From Microbacterium trichothecenolyticum (GTDB lineage: Bacteria > Actinomycetota > Actinomycetes > Actinomycetales > Microbacteriaceae), in the NCBI RefSeq assembly GCF_000956465.1, contig NZ_JYJA01000037.1, forward strand, positions 62,001 through 126,000: a stretch of 64,000 nucleotides of DNA. The letters are read 5' to 3'. Below the pieces are notes generated by a model. The model was given only the letters and a program-made list of their open reading frames with translations. It was not told where the DNA came from and ran no database searches. A program made the position numbers and the translations under genes. Positions 7,809 through 16,341 of this stretch are shown piece after piece (positions within the stretch are counted from its first letter, which is position 1; each line of letters opens with the position of its first letter).

Positions 7809-8842
7809 TGAGCGAGCGGACGGATGCTGCCACCGCCGCCGACCGCCGGCGCGTGCAGCAGGCAGCCCTCCGCGCCGGGGTCTGGGTGGCCGTCGCCGCG
7901 GCGGCGGTGGTGGCGATCATCACCACGGTCATCGTCGCGGTGATGTTCGCGACCTCGCGGCCCGAGCACAGTCCGCCGCACGGTCCCGGCGGTGGGGGCT
8001 GGGACGGACCGGGTGATCGGGTGATCGACCTCGACGACGTCGTTCCCCTCGCGATCCTGATCGGGCTGATCGGCGTCGTCGCGCTGGGGTTCGTCGCCTG
8101 GTGGGCGTCCAAGCGGGCGGCGCAGCCGCTGGCGGATGCCCTCGAGGTGCAGCGCACCTTCGTCGCCGACGCCAGCCACGAGCTGCGCACGCCCCTGACG
8201 ACCCTCACCAGCCGGATCCAGCTCGCACAGCATCGGGCTGAACGCGGCGGCGACGTCGACGCCGTACTCGCCGATCTGCGCCGGGATGCGATGGTGATGG
8301 ATGCGGTGCTCACCGACCTGCTGCTCACGGCCGAGACGGCCGGCGCCCGCGCCGGCGACGGCGGCGCCTTCGCATCGGTCGCCGCCGCCGCGCACGACGC
8401 CATCGCGGTCATCGAGCCTCGGGCCGCCGCGCGCGGCGTCGCACTCATCGCCGAGGCATCCGCCGATCTGCTCGTCTGTGCCGACCACACCTCGCTGACG
8501 CGCGCGCTGATGGCGCTGCTCGACAATGCTGTGCGCTACTCCCCCACCGGCTCGACGATCACCGTCCGCGCACGACCCGCCGGGCGCCGCGTGGAGATCA
8601 GGGTGGTCGATGAGGGCAGCGGCATCGCCGGCATCGATCCCGATCGGCTGTTCGACCGCTTCGCCCGTTCGACCGACGTGGCGAGCGAGGACGGGCGACG
8701 TGGGTTCGGGCTCGGCCTCGCTCTGGTGCGCGACATCGTCACGCGCTTCGACGGCAGCGTGCGCGTCGAGAAGACATCGCGCGCCGGCACGACGTTCCTG
8801 CTGGATCTGCCCTCGGGCGGCCGGCGCGCGGGGGAACGCTGA
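7808..8842 (+). CDS. Sensor histidine kinase
   Basis: A 344-residue inner-membrane kinase. It has two membrane segments (about residues 24-48 and 79-100) separated by a short outside loop of about 30 residues rich in Gly, Pro and His (HSPPHGPGGGGW). HisKA carries the phospho-accepting His124 in VADASHELRTPLT. The ATPase domain shows LLDNAVRYSP (N box), DEGSGI (G1) and GFGLGLALV (G2). The loop is too small for a ligand-binding domain, so it may sense metal, redox or membrane state. It overlaps the regulator gene (TGATG). Confidence 0.92.
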   Translation: MSERTDAATAADRRRVQQAALRAGVWVAVAAAAVVAIITTVIVAVMFATSRPEHSPPHGPGGGGWDGPGDRVIDLDDVVPLAILIGLIGVVALGFVAWWASKRAAQPLADALEVQRTFVADASHELRTPLTTLTSRIQLAQHRAERGGDVDAVLADLRRDAMVMDAVLTDLLLTAETAGARAGDGGAFASVAAAAHDAIAVIEPRAAARGVALIAEASADLLVCADHTSLTRALMALLDNAVRYSPTGSTITVRARPAGRRVEIRVVDEGSGIAGIDPDRLFDRFARSTDVASEDGRRGFGLGLALVRDIVTRFDGSVRVEKTSRAGTTFLLDLPSGGRRAGER

Positions 8843-8865
8843 GGGTTCCCGGGCGCGAACCTATG

Positions 8866-8900
8866 AGAATGCCCAGATCGACCGACTCTTTGAGCATTCT
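8866..8900. promoter_or_regulatory. Inverted repeat AGAATGC-N21-GCATTCT
   Basis: Perfect 7-bp half-sites at 8866-8872 and 8894-8900 lie just upstream of the SD of the next gene. Both sites are also preceded by TGAG-like sequence. It may be an operator for the downstream redox genes, possibly for the adjacent response regulator. A weak stem GGTTC/GAACC at 8844-8861 lies just before it. Confidence 0.35.
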
Positions 8901-8926
8901 TGGAACCTCGGAGGGACAGTGTGGTC

Positions 8927-9451
8927 ATGTCCGACAGCACCCCTGAAAAGCCCGGCGGCACGCCCGGCGAGGCCGCACCCACCGAGCCGGTCGCTCCCGA
9001 GTCCGCCCCTTCCCGACCTGCGGCGCCCACCCCGGCGATGACGCCTCTCCCGCCGCAGCCGCCCGTCGCGCCGGCGTCCCCCACACCGGATGCGACACAG
9101 GCCGCTCCGGTCGCTCCGGCCGCAGCGGCCGCACCCGCGACCGCCACGGAGACGCCGACGTTGCTGCGGCGCACGTGGGTCAAGGTCACCGGTGCCGCGG
9201 TCGCCGCCGTCCTGCTCCTCGGCGTCGGCTTCGGCACCGGTTGGGCGGCGGGCAGCGCCCGCGGACCCGTCGGGGCTCCGGTCGGCTGGAACCAGGGCGG
9301 CCACACGCCGGGCAGCCCCGGAGACGGCTCCGGGCAGCGCGGCGGCCCCGACGACGGCCGGCAGAACCGCGCACCCGGCGGTCCGGGTCAGGGCGACCCG
9401 CACGGCGACGACGCCGACTCCGACTCCGGGACCGAGTCCGACGGCTCCTGA
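8927..9451 (+). CDS. Single-pass membrane protein with Pro-rich and Gly/Asp-rich tails
   Basis: A 174-residue protein with no recognised domain. Residues 1-75 are Pro/Ala-rich and disordered-looking. One membrane segment follows (VKVTGAAVAAVLLLGVGFGTGW, about 83-104), then an outside tail rich in Gly, Gln, Pro and Asp that ends in an acidic run (DDADSDSGTESDGS). GGAGGG at 8910-8915 fits either GTG 8921 (5-nt spacing) or ATG 8927 (11 nt). Position between the two-component pair and the flavocytochrome suggests it is part of the same membrane system, but no function can be assigned. Confidence 0.7.
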   Translation: MSDSTPEKPGGTPGEAAPTEPVAPESAPSRPAAPTPAMTPLPPQPPVAPASPTPDATQAAPVAPAAAAAPATATETPTLLRRTWVKVTGAAVAAVLLLGVGFGTGWAAGSARGPVGAPVGWNQGGHTPGSPGDGSGQRGGPDDGRQNRAPGGPGQGDPHGDDADSDSGTESDGS

Positions 9452-9484
9452 CCCTCCTCCGCCGACCAACCCTGAGGAGCAGCC

Positions 9485-10903
9485 ATGGCTACGATCGCGT
9501 CACCGACCGCACCGCTCGCGCTGCGGCGTCCGTCCCTCGCCGCAGGGCGCCGCCGCGCTGCCGCGTGGAATGCCGGCGCGATCGCCGTCATCTGGCTGAC
9601 GAGCCTGTTCGTGGCGGCCCTGTGGGTGTCCGGCGGTGGAGTCGACGCGGTCCTCGGAGAGGGCGCGGAAGCGCTCAACGCGGTGGGGCGCCTGTGCGGC
9701 CTGGTCGCGGCGAACCTGCTGCTGTACCAGGTGCTGCTCATGGCGCGGGTGCCGCTGTTCGAACGGGGATTCGGACGCGACGGCATCACGAGGATGCACC
9801 GCGTCGTCGGGTTCTGGTCGTTCTGGCTCATGCTCGCGCACATCGCGCTGCTGGTCGCCGGCTACGCGGCGGTCGCACAGGTCAACCCGTTCGTGCAGCT
9901 GTGGGAGTTCGTGTGGGACTACCCCGGCATGCTGCTCGCGACGGCGGGCGCCGTGCTCATCGTGCTCGTCGCGGTCACGTCGATCCGGCGGGCACGGCGC
10001 CGGCTGCGGTACGAGTCGTGGCACCTGCTCCACCTGTACGCGTATGTCGGCGTCGGCATCGCACTGCCGCACCAGCTGTGGGCCGGCGCCGACTTCACGG
10101 CGTCCGCGTGGGCGACCGTCTATTGGTGGACCCTGTGGGCGCTCGCGGCGGCCGCGATCGTCGTGTTCCGCCTCGGGGTTCCGGCGGCACAGTCGATCCG
10201 GCACGGCCTGCGGGTCGCCGCGGTCGAGGCCGACGGCTCCGGCGGGGTGACCGTGCGGATGCGCGGACGCCGGCTCGATCGCCTCGCCCCACGTGGCGGC
10301 CAGTTCTTCGTCTGGCGCTTCCTCGACGGCCCGGGGTGGTCGCGCGGCCATCCGTTCTCCCTCTCGGCCGCACCCCGCGGCGACGAGCTCGCCATCTCGG
10401 CGCGGATCGTCGGGGACGGCACCGCACGGCTCGCCGGGCTTCGCCCCGGCACGCGGGTGCTCGTCGAGGGTCCGTACGGCCGGATGACCGGAGAGGCACG
10501 CTGCGGGCGCAAGCTGCTCCTGGTCGGCGCCGGGGCCGGGGTCGCACCACTCGTGTCGCTGCTGGAGTCCGAGCCGTTCGCTGCGGGCGAGGCCACGCTC
10601 GTGACCCGCGACTCGACTCCTGACGCCGCGCTGCGGGGCGCCGCCATCGCAGCGCTCGTGCGTGATCGCGGACTGCGGCACGTTCCTCTCGACGGACCGC
10701 GCGCGTCGTCCGCAACGCCGTGGCTGCCCGCGTCCCACGTCGCATGGAACGGCGCCGATGCCCTCCGCCACCTCGCGCCCGACCTCGCCGATTACGACGT
10801 GTTCGTCTGCGGTCCGCAGCCGTGGATGGATGCCGTCACTCGCGACGTGCGTGCAGCCGGGGTCGCGCCGGCCCGCATCCACACCGAGTCCTTCACGATC
10901 TGA
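9485..10903 (+). CDS. Ferric-reductase-like transmembrane flavocytochrome
   Basis: A 472-residue membrane oxidoreductase. The N-terminal half is a multi-span ferric-reductase-like domain with paired histidines in RMHRVVGFWSFWLMLAH and SWHLLHLYAYVGVGIALPH, the likely bis-His heme ligands. The C-terminal half is a ferredoxin-NADP reductase fold: FAD-binding HPFSLSAAP, EGPYGRM, NAD(P)-binding LLVGAGAGVAPL and the terminal VCGPQPWMDAV. It should pass electrons from cytosolic NAD(P)H through FAD and heme across the membrane. The FMN_bind and ApbE genes downstream suggest an exported flavin acceptor. Confidence 0.9.
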   Translation: MATIASPTAPLALRRPSLAAGRRRAAAWNAGAIAVIWLTSLFVAALWVSGGGVDAVLGEGAEALNAVGRLCGLVAANLLLYQVLLMARVPLFERGFGRDGITRMHRVVGFWSFWLMLAHIALLVAGYAAVAQVNPFVQLWEFVWDYPGMLLATAGAVLIVLVAVTSIRRARRRLRYESWHLLHLYAYVGVGIALPHQLWAGADFTASAWATVYWWTLWALAAAAIVVFRLGVPAAQSIRHGLRVAAVEADGSGGVTVRMRGRRLDRLAPRGGQFFVWRFLDGPGWSRGHPFSLSAAPRGDELAISARIVGDGTARLAGLRPGTRVLVEGPYGRMTGEARCGRKLLLVGAGAGVAPLVSLLESEPFAAGEATLVTRDSTPDAALRGAAIAALVRDRGLRHVPLDGPRASSATPWLPASHVAWNGADALRHLAPDLADYDVFVCGPQPWMDAVTRDVRAAGVAPARIHTESFTI

Positions 10904-10933
10904 GGCCGTCATGCACCCTTCCAGGAGTCCGAG

Positions 10934-11494
10934 ATGAAGAAGATCGTCTACGCCGTCCTCGCCACCGTCAGCGGCCTGGTGCTGCTGTTCAGCTACCGCA
11001 CCTCGCACATCGACGCGATCCAACCGGTCGCCGCAGACACCGCGAGCACCTCGTCGAGCTCATCCGGCTCGACACGGAGCGACGGCAGTGGCACCGAAAG
11101 CGAGACCGACACCGGCACTCAGACCGGCAGCGGGGCCGAGACCGACGCGGGCTCCGGCGATTCGACATCCGGGGCGACGGGCTCGGACGCGGGCTCCGGG
11201 TCGTCCACGGGACTCTCCGACGGCACCTACACGGGCTCGTCGGCGAACACCCGCTTCGGCCCCGTCCAGGTGCAGATCAGCGTCTCGGGCGGGCAGATCA
11301 CCGACGTGCAGGTGCCGGAGTACCCGTCGGGAAACCCTCGCGACCGCCAGATCAACCAGCGCGCACTCCCCGTGCTCGTCGCCGAGACCACCGCGGCCCA
11401 GTCCGCCGACATCGACATGGTGTCGGGCGCGACGTACACCAGCCAGGGCTACCTGCAGTCGCTGCAGAGCGCGATCGACCAGGCACGGGCATGA
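10934..11494 (+). CDS. Exported FMN-binding domain protein
   Basis: A 186-residue protein anchored or exported by an N-terminal hydrophobic helix (VYAVLATVSGLVLLFSY, residues 4-20). A low-complexity Ser/Thr/Gly/Asp linker follows to about residue 95, then an FMN_bind domain. This ends in DMVSGATYTS, an exact DxxSGAT flavinylation motif whose threonine takes covalent FMN. It should carry electrons outside the membrane, receiving them from the flavocytochrome encoded just upstream. The next gene, encoding the FMN transferase, overlaps it by 4 nt (ATGA). Confidence 0.9.
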   Translation: MKKIVYAVLATVSGLVLLFSYRTSHIDAIQPVAADTASTSSSSSGSTRSDGSGTESETDTGTQTGSGAETDAGSGDSTSGATGSDAGSGSSTGLSDGTYTGSSANTRFGPVQVQISVSGGQITDVQVPEYPSGNPRDRQINQRALPVLVAETTAAQSADIDMVSGATYTSQGYLQSLQSAIDQARA

Positions 11495-12348
11495 AGCGTC
11501 CGCACCGGCATGTGGAGGTCGCCGACATCATGGGCACGGCGATCAGCGTGCACGTGATCGGTGACGTCGACTCTCACGTGTTCGCCGCCGCCACCGCCGC
11601 CCTCTTCGACGAGCTGCGCCTCGTGGATCGGGTCTTCTCGCCGTATCGCGACGACTCCGATCTGCTGCGCGTGGCGCGCGGCGAGCTCGCGATGGTGGAT
11701 GCCTCGCCCTGGGTCGCCGAGGTCGCCCAGGCATGCGCGCAGGCAGAGTCCGACACCGGCGGCCTGTTCACCGCGACGTGGGCCGGGGTGTTCGATCCGA
11801 CCGGGTATGTCAAAGGATGGGCCGCGGAGCGGACCGCCCGCACGCACCTCGCCCCGCTGCTCGATCATCCCGGCGTGGTCGCGGCGGGGATCAACGCCGG
11901 CGGCGACCTTCAGCTCCTCACCGCGCCGGGAGCCGATTGGACCTGGAACGTCGCGATCGTCGATCCCGCCGACCGGGCGCGGGTGCTCGCCACCGTGCCC
12001 GTGCGCGATGGAGCCGTGGCCACCTCGGGGAGCGCGGAGCGTGGCGCGCACATCATCGATCCGAGATCCGGCCGCGCGGCGGCGGGAGCCGCGTCGGCGA
12101 CGGTGGTGTCGGCGAGCCTCGCCCATGCCGATGTCTGGGCCACCGCGGCTGTCGTGGCCGGATTCGACGACCTCGGGTGGATCGGACGCGCGGGCCCGAC
12201 GACCGGCCTGATCGTCGACGACGCCGGCCGCGTACGCCGCTGGCTCGACGGCGTCGAGGTGGGCGTCGACCCGGTCGATCAGGCGGCGCGGAGGATCTTC
12301 TCCATCGACTTGCCGCGGGCGAGTTCGTCGACGAGCTTGTCGAGGTAG
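11491..12348 (+). CDS. apbE: FAD:protein FMN transferase
   Basis: A 285-residue ApbE-family enzyme that moves FMN from FAD onto a threonine of an FMN_bind protein. Motifs match the family: MGTAISVHV at the N-terminus, [23 protein letters not shown] and [18 protein letters not shown]. No signal peptide is visible, so modification may happen in the cytosol. The ATGA overlap with the FMN_bind gene makes that protein its probable substrate. The last 23 residues overlap the 3' end of the opposite-strand DUF2200 gene by 70 bp. Confidence 0.9.
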   Translation: MKRPHRHVEVADIMGTAISVHVIGDVDSHVFAAATAALFDELRLVDRVFSPYRDDSDLLRVARGELAMVDASPWVAEVAQACAQAESDTGGLFTATWAGVFDPTGYVKGWAAERTARTHLAPLLDHPGVVAAGINAGGDLQLLTAPGADWTWNVAIVDPADRARVLATVPVRDGAVATSGSAERGAHIIDPRSGRAAAGAASATVVSASLAHADVWATAAVVAGFDDLGWIGRAGPTTGLIVDDAGRVRRWLDGVEVGVDPVDQAARRIFSIDLPRASSSTSLSR

Positions 12349-12623
12349 CGGATCTTCTGCATCAACGGGTCCTCGATCTCCTCGACGCGCATGCCGCAGA
12401 TGACGCCGGTGATGAGCGAGGCGTTCGGGTTGAGGTCGGCGTCCGCGAAGAAGTCCTCGAAGGTCGTGTGCTCGTCGATGTGCTGCTTCAGCTCCGCGTC
12501 GTCGAATCCCGTGAGCCACTCGATGACCTCGTCGAGCTCCGCGGTCGTGCGTCCCTTCTTCTCGACCTTCGTGACGTAGAGCGGGTAGACCGAGGCGAAG
12601 CTGATCGTGAAGATCCGGTGCAT
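12279..12623 (-). CDS. DUF2200 family protein
   Basis: A 114-residue protein matching the small DUF2200 family in length and in motifs such as [26 protein letters not shown] and [32 protein letters not shown]. It is probably a soluble helical protein; no reaction is known. A leaderless promoter TAGCCT (12635-12630) stands 6 nt before the ATG. Its 3' end overlaps apbE tail-to-tail by 70 bp. Confidence 0.88.
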   Translation of the reverse strand: MHRIFTISFASVYPLYVTKVEKKGRTTAELDEVIEWLTGFDDAELKQHIDEHTTFEDFFADADLNPNASLITGVICGMRVEEIEDPLMQKIRYLDKLVDELARGKSMEKILRAA

Positions 12624-12643
12624 GCCGACAGGCTAATGCCGCT

Positions 12644-12668
12644 CGGATGCCTCGGCACCCGGCATCCG
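12644..12668. repeat. CGGATGCC/GGCATCCG hairpin
   Basis: Eight-bp arms CGGATGCC (12644-12651) and GGCATCCG (12661-12668) are perfect complements around a 9-nt loop. It lies between the terminator at 12679-12722 and the DUF2200 promoter. The same word forms stems at 19704-19741 and 43661-43683. Confidence 0.55.
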
Positions 12669-12678
12669 CAGTCCCAGA

Positions 12679-12722
12679 CGAAGAAGATGGTCCCGGTGGG
12701 TTGCCCTCCCACCGGGACCATC
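12679..12722 (-). terminator. Strong rho-independent terminator
   Basis: The arms 12686-12700 and 12708-12722 make a perfect 15-bp GC-rich stem with a 7-nt loop. On the minus strand the stem is followed by TTCTTCG, a modest T-tract. It would end the transcript of the oxidoreductase gene and the small ORF after it. Confidence 0.85.
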
Positions 12723-12771
12723 ACGCGTCGACGGGAGACGGTACGGCGACCCGAACGCCGAAGCTCGACCG

Positions 12772-12843
12772 CTACGCGTTGAACTGCTTGTGTTGCTCCG
12801 CCAGGTTATGCATCGCCACCCGGATCCGTCTGCCCGTTGACAT
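12772..12843 (-). CDS. Candidate small ORF, 23 codons
   Basis: An ORF runs from an ATG at 12843 to a TAG at 12774-12772, beginning MSTGRRIRVA and ending EQHKQFNA. The frame stays open upstream to a GTG at 12891 that overlaps the oxidoreductase stop as GTGA, the coupling pattern used throughout this window; that start would give 39 residues. A GCGGAG motif precedes the ATG. The ORF is followed by 49 nt and a strong terminator, so it would be the last gene of the oxidoreductase transcript. I do not recognise it; it could also be a remnant of a larger gene. Confidence 0.35.
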   Translation of the reverse strand: MSTGRRIRVAMHNLAEQHKQFNA

Positions 12844-12887
12844 GCTCCGCGCCGAACTGGTAACCGCAGCCTGGCACCCCTGATGGG

Positions 12888-13847
12888 TCACTCCCTGCGC
12901 ACCGCCACCACGACCTTGCCGAGGGCGCGGCCCTCACCGTGCCACGCGAGAGCCTCGGGGACCTGGTCGAGCGGGAACACGCGATCGATGTGCACCTGCA
13001 CCTCTCCTGCCGCGCAGCGTTCGGCGACCGGCACGAACGCGGAAGGCCCCTGGCGCACGAAGAGCACACCCAGGTGCTTGCGGGTGAGGACCCCGACAAG
13101 CGCGCCGGCGGTCAGCATCCGTACCAGTGTCCTTGCCGTTCCGCCCACCATCACGCACCGGCCGTCCTTCGCGAGCGCGCGGGCGTAGGCGAACACCGAA
13201 CGGCGGGCGACGAGGTCGACGATGAGGTCGTACGGCCCCTGTCGGGTGAAGTCGTCGCGGCGGTAGTCGATCACCTCGTCCGCGCCGAGCGCGCGAAGGA
13301 AGTCGAGCTTGCCGGCGTTGTCGACCGCCGTCACGTGCACGCCCTGCTGGACCGCGAGCTGGATCGCCAGGCTCCCCGATCCTCCGCCGGCGCCGTTGAG
13401 CAGCATCCGTGCTCCCGGCTCCGCCAGTGCGACGGCGTGCGTCGCGATCGCCGCGGCCTGCGGAAGAGCGGCCGCCTCGGCGAACGACAGCTGCACGGGC
13501 TTGGGAGCGAGCATCGACTCGGGCACGGCGACGAACTCGGCGAACCCTCCGTACCGAGGCATGATGTCGCCGAACACCGCGTCGCCGACCGCGAAGCGGG
13601 TCGCGCCGTCGCCGCCGGCCGCGACCCGGCCGGCGATGTCGGAGCCGAGGATCCCGCGGTGCGGCCGGAACAGCCCGCCGAGCCGGGCGTAAGCCGGGCT
13701 GCCGTGCAGCCCTTCCCAATCCGACAGGTTGACCGACGTCGCGAAGACCTCCACGAGCACCTCGCCGGCGCCGGGCACCGGCCGGGGGATGTCGCGCAGC
13801 TCGAGCCGCTCGGGCGACCCGTACCGCTCGTACATGACCGCGCGCAT
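12888..13847 (-). CDS. Zinc-independent alcohol dehydrogenase / quinone oxidoreductase (MDR family)
   Basis: A 319-residue medium-chain reductase. The N-terminal GroES-like part (MRAVMYERYGSPERLELRDIPRPVPGAGEVLVEV) is followed by a Rossmann domain with NGAGGGSGSLAIQLA, the NAD(P)H-binding loop, and a typical C-terminal HIDRVFPLDQVPEALAWHGEGRALGKVV. No structural-zinc cysteines are seen, so it is of the quinone-reductase/enoyl-reductase type that uses NADPH. The ATG at 13847 gives the normal N-terminus; the longer open frame upstream is non-homologous. Natural substrate unknown. Confidence 0.9.
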   Translation of the reverse strand: MRAVMYERYGSPERLELRDIPRPVPGAGEVLVEVFATSVNLSDWEGLHGSPAYARLGGLFRPHRGILGSDIAGRVAAGGDGATRFAVGDAVFGDIMPRYGGFAEFVAVPESMLAPKPVQLSFAEAAALPQAAAIATHAVALAEPGARMLLNGAGGGSGSLAIQLAVQQGVHVTAVDNAGKLDFLRALGADEVIDYRRDDFTRQGPYDLIVDLVARRSVFAYARALAKDGRCVMVGGTARTLVRMLTAGALVGVLTRKHLGVLFVRQGPSAFVPVAERCAAGEVQVHIDRVFPLDQVPEALAWHGEGRALGKVVVAVRRE

Positions 13848-13917
13848 GTCCCCATCGTCGCGGGCGCGAGGGGCCGCGCGCAACGGCCGACCGGCCGGTG
13901 GCGGAGTGCCGTCGCAG

Positions 13918-15935
13918 TCACCCTCCTGCATGAGGCGGCAGCAGGGGCTGCAGCGCCCTGCCGAGCACGTGGGCCATGTCGGCGCTGATGGCGGCGGTGA
14001 GGTGGTGCGAGTCGCGGTAGACGAGCGTGTTGCCGATGATCGGCGGGCAGGCGTCGGCGTCGCAGAGGTACTCGTTGAGGTCGACGAGCGGGATGCCGCG
14101 CTTCGCGGCCGCCGTAGCCTCGCCCTGACGCGCGGGTCCTTCGAGCGCGACCGTCCGCGGTTGCGCGCAGGCCGCGGCGTCGGACAGGTGCGCCGACAGG
14201 CAGGGCGCCGGATCCTCACGCATGTCGGGGGTGTCGGCCATCATCGCGACGGGCGCGTCGATCGCGTCGAGCGTGCGGCCGAATGCCGCCGCCCACGTCT
14301 TCGCGTCGTCGTCGACGCCCGGGGCGAGCTCGGGGTCGGTGAACGTCGCCAGGACCACCAGAGCAGGCGGCGAGGCGTTGATGCGGTCGATCACGGCATC
14401 GCGCCATTCGGGGCACTGCGGGTACGGCGCACCGCGGCGCAGCGACTCGATGTCGGCGGCGGGGCATGAGCTCTTCGTGTGCACCTCGACGGAGTACCCC
14501 GCCGAGGTGGCGAAGCCCTCGAGCGCCGGGAACCACTGCGCGGCGTGCGAGTCGCCGAACAGCACGATGCGTGGCGCCGCGGGATCCCCGTACACGCAGC
14601 CCTCGGCGTCCGTGGAGGCGATGCCCAGCATGCAGCCGTCGTCGTAGACCTCGGGGAGACTGTCGCGCGCGTCCCGCAGCGCGGGCGCGAGGTTGTCGGG
14701 CACGAAGTCGGTGCCGCGCGGGGCGTCGGCGATGACGGTGCTCGACGCCGCGCGCTCCGCGTGCAGCGACCGGGTGTCGGCCACCGCGTACGCGGCGCTG
14801 GCGAGGCCGAGGCACGCGAGCGAGCCCGCCAGCGCGCCCGCCAGCGTGACGCGCGCCCGCCGCTTCGTGAGCAGCGGTGTCCGCCGCACCGGGTCCTCGA
14901 CGAACCGGTAGAGCAGCCACGCGACAGGCACGCACGCGACCGCGATCAGCAGCGTCATCCACAGCGGGAGCTCCCCCGGCAGCGCGGTGCCGGGGAGGAC
15001 GATCGCCGGCCAGTGCACGAGGTACAGCGAGTACGAGATCGTTCCGAGGAACACCATGCCGCGGGCGGACAGCATCCGAGTCGGTCCAAGCCGCGACTCG
15101 CCCGCCGCGATCACGGCAGCCGTGCCGAGCACGGGAAGGGCGGCCGCCGCGCCGGGGAAGAGCGTCTCGGGCGAGAAGAAGGACACGGACGCCGCGACCG
15201 CCGCGATGCCCGCCCACCCGAGGAGAGCGGCCCCCCGCTCCCCCACGATCCCGGGCCGCCGCTGCAGCAGCACGGCCACGAGCCCCCGACGCAGAGCTCC
15301 CACGCGCGCGAGGGGAGCGAGAAGAACGCCCACGGCTGCGCGGTGAACGTGAGCCACACGCAGAGCGCGAACGACGCGGCCACCACCCCGATGAGCACCC
15401 CCAGCAGCGCGCGTCGCGACCGGGCCAGCACCCAGACCAGCGCGAGCAGCGCCGGCCACAGGAGATAGAACTGCTCCTCGACGCCGAGCGACCAGTAGTG
15501 CTGGAACAGCGACGGGTTCGACGACTCGGCGAGGTAGTCCGAGTTCGCAGAGGCGAAGAAGTAGTTCGGCACGTAGAGCGCCGTGGCGACGGCGGCCGCC
15601 CAGAGGTCCTTCATCAGCAGCGGTGGATACCAGATGAGCGCGGCTGCCACCGAGAGCGTGAGCACGACGAAGGACGCCGGCAGGATGCGTCGCGCGCGTC
15701 GCGCGTAGAACTCCCCGAACCTCAGCGTGCCGTGGCTCTCCAGCTGTCCCAGGAGGTGGGACGTGATGAGGAAGCCCGAGATGACGAAGAAGACGTCCAC
15801 GCCGACGTAACCGCCGGGCAGGAACGGCACTCCCGCGTGATAGAGCAGGACCGACCCGACTGCGATCGCACGCAGTCCTTGGATATCGGCGCGAAAACCC
15901 GAGTGGTCGGGCTGGGCGCTGACTCGGTCCACCAC
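13918..15935 (-). pseudogene. OafA/YrhL-type acyltransferase with SGNH domain, frameshifted
   Basis: Two adjacent frames together make one protein of about 670 residues, the usual length for an acyltransferase-3/SGNH fusion that O-acetylates cell-surface polymers. The 5' part (from GTG 15935 or 15932) has FRADIQGLRAIAVGSVLLYHAG, GGYVGVDVFFVISGFLI and SLGVEEQFYLLWP. The 3' part continues the membrane domain and ends in an SGNH domain with VLFGDSHAAQWFPAL and DSHHLTAA. The reading frame breaks at a run of five C (15283-15287); six would restore RAWELCVGGLVAVLLQ. It is a real pseudogene, a phase-variable gene, or a homopolymer sequencing error. Confidence 0.78.
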
Positions 15936-16341
15936 TCGAGCGACTGTAGGCCGGCGGGGTGAACAGCTGTCACCCCCTTGACGAGAGGCCGGGAGCACTC
16001 CACCATTCGGCCGCGGATGCTCGACCCGCGGCATCCGCTCTCCCATCACGAATGCGCGACGCCGTCGGCCGCATCCCCGGCGCGGCGATGATTCCCACCG
16101 TCATCGCGGGGACCCTCCCGCGGTGAGCCGGCGGTACGCCGGCTCACCGGGCAGATGCCCTGTGAACCCGGAGGTCGACATCGGCCGTCACGTCACTCCG
16201 CACGATCGACCCGGAGGGCTCGAAGATCGGTGGCGTCCTCGGGGACGCGGCTAGAGTCGAAGGGCCGCGCGGGTCGCGGCGTCCCTCCCCTCATCCACCC
16301 CCTGCGGGCGCAACGGTGCGCGCGATATCCGAGGAGCGCCC
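15936..16341. other. Intergenic stretch between divergent genes
   Basis: This 406-bp gap has no convincing gene. It contains a perfect 10-bp hairpin with a 5-nt loop (16123-16147) that has no T-tract, and a candidate plus-strand -10 TAGAGT at 16252-16257, which would give the sulP gene an 80-nt leader. The acyltransferase frame stays open into its left end, with in-frame ATGs at 16049, 16046 and 16034, but that extension looks non-coding. Confidence 0.5.

Noticed and set aside
12647..12883. 78-codon plus-strand ORF
   Set aside because: It reads through a strong terminator hairpin and has no SD; the opposite-strand small ORF is the better candidate.
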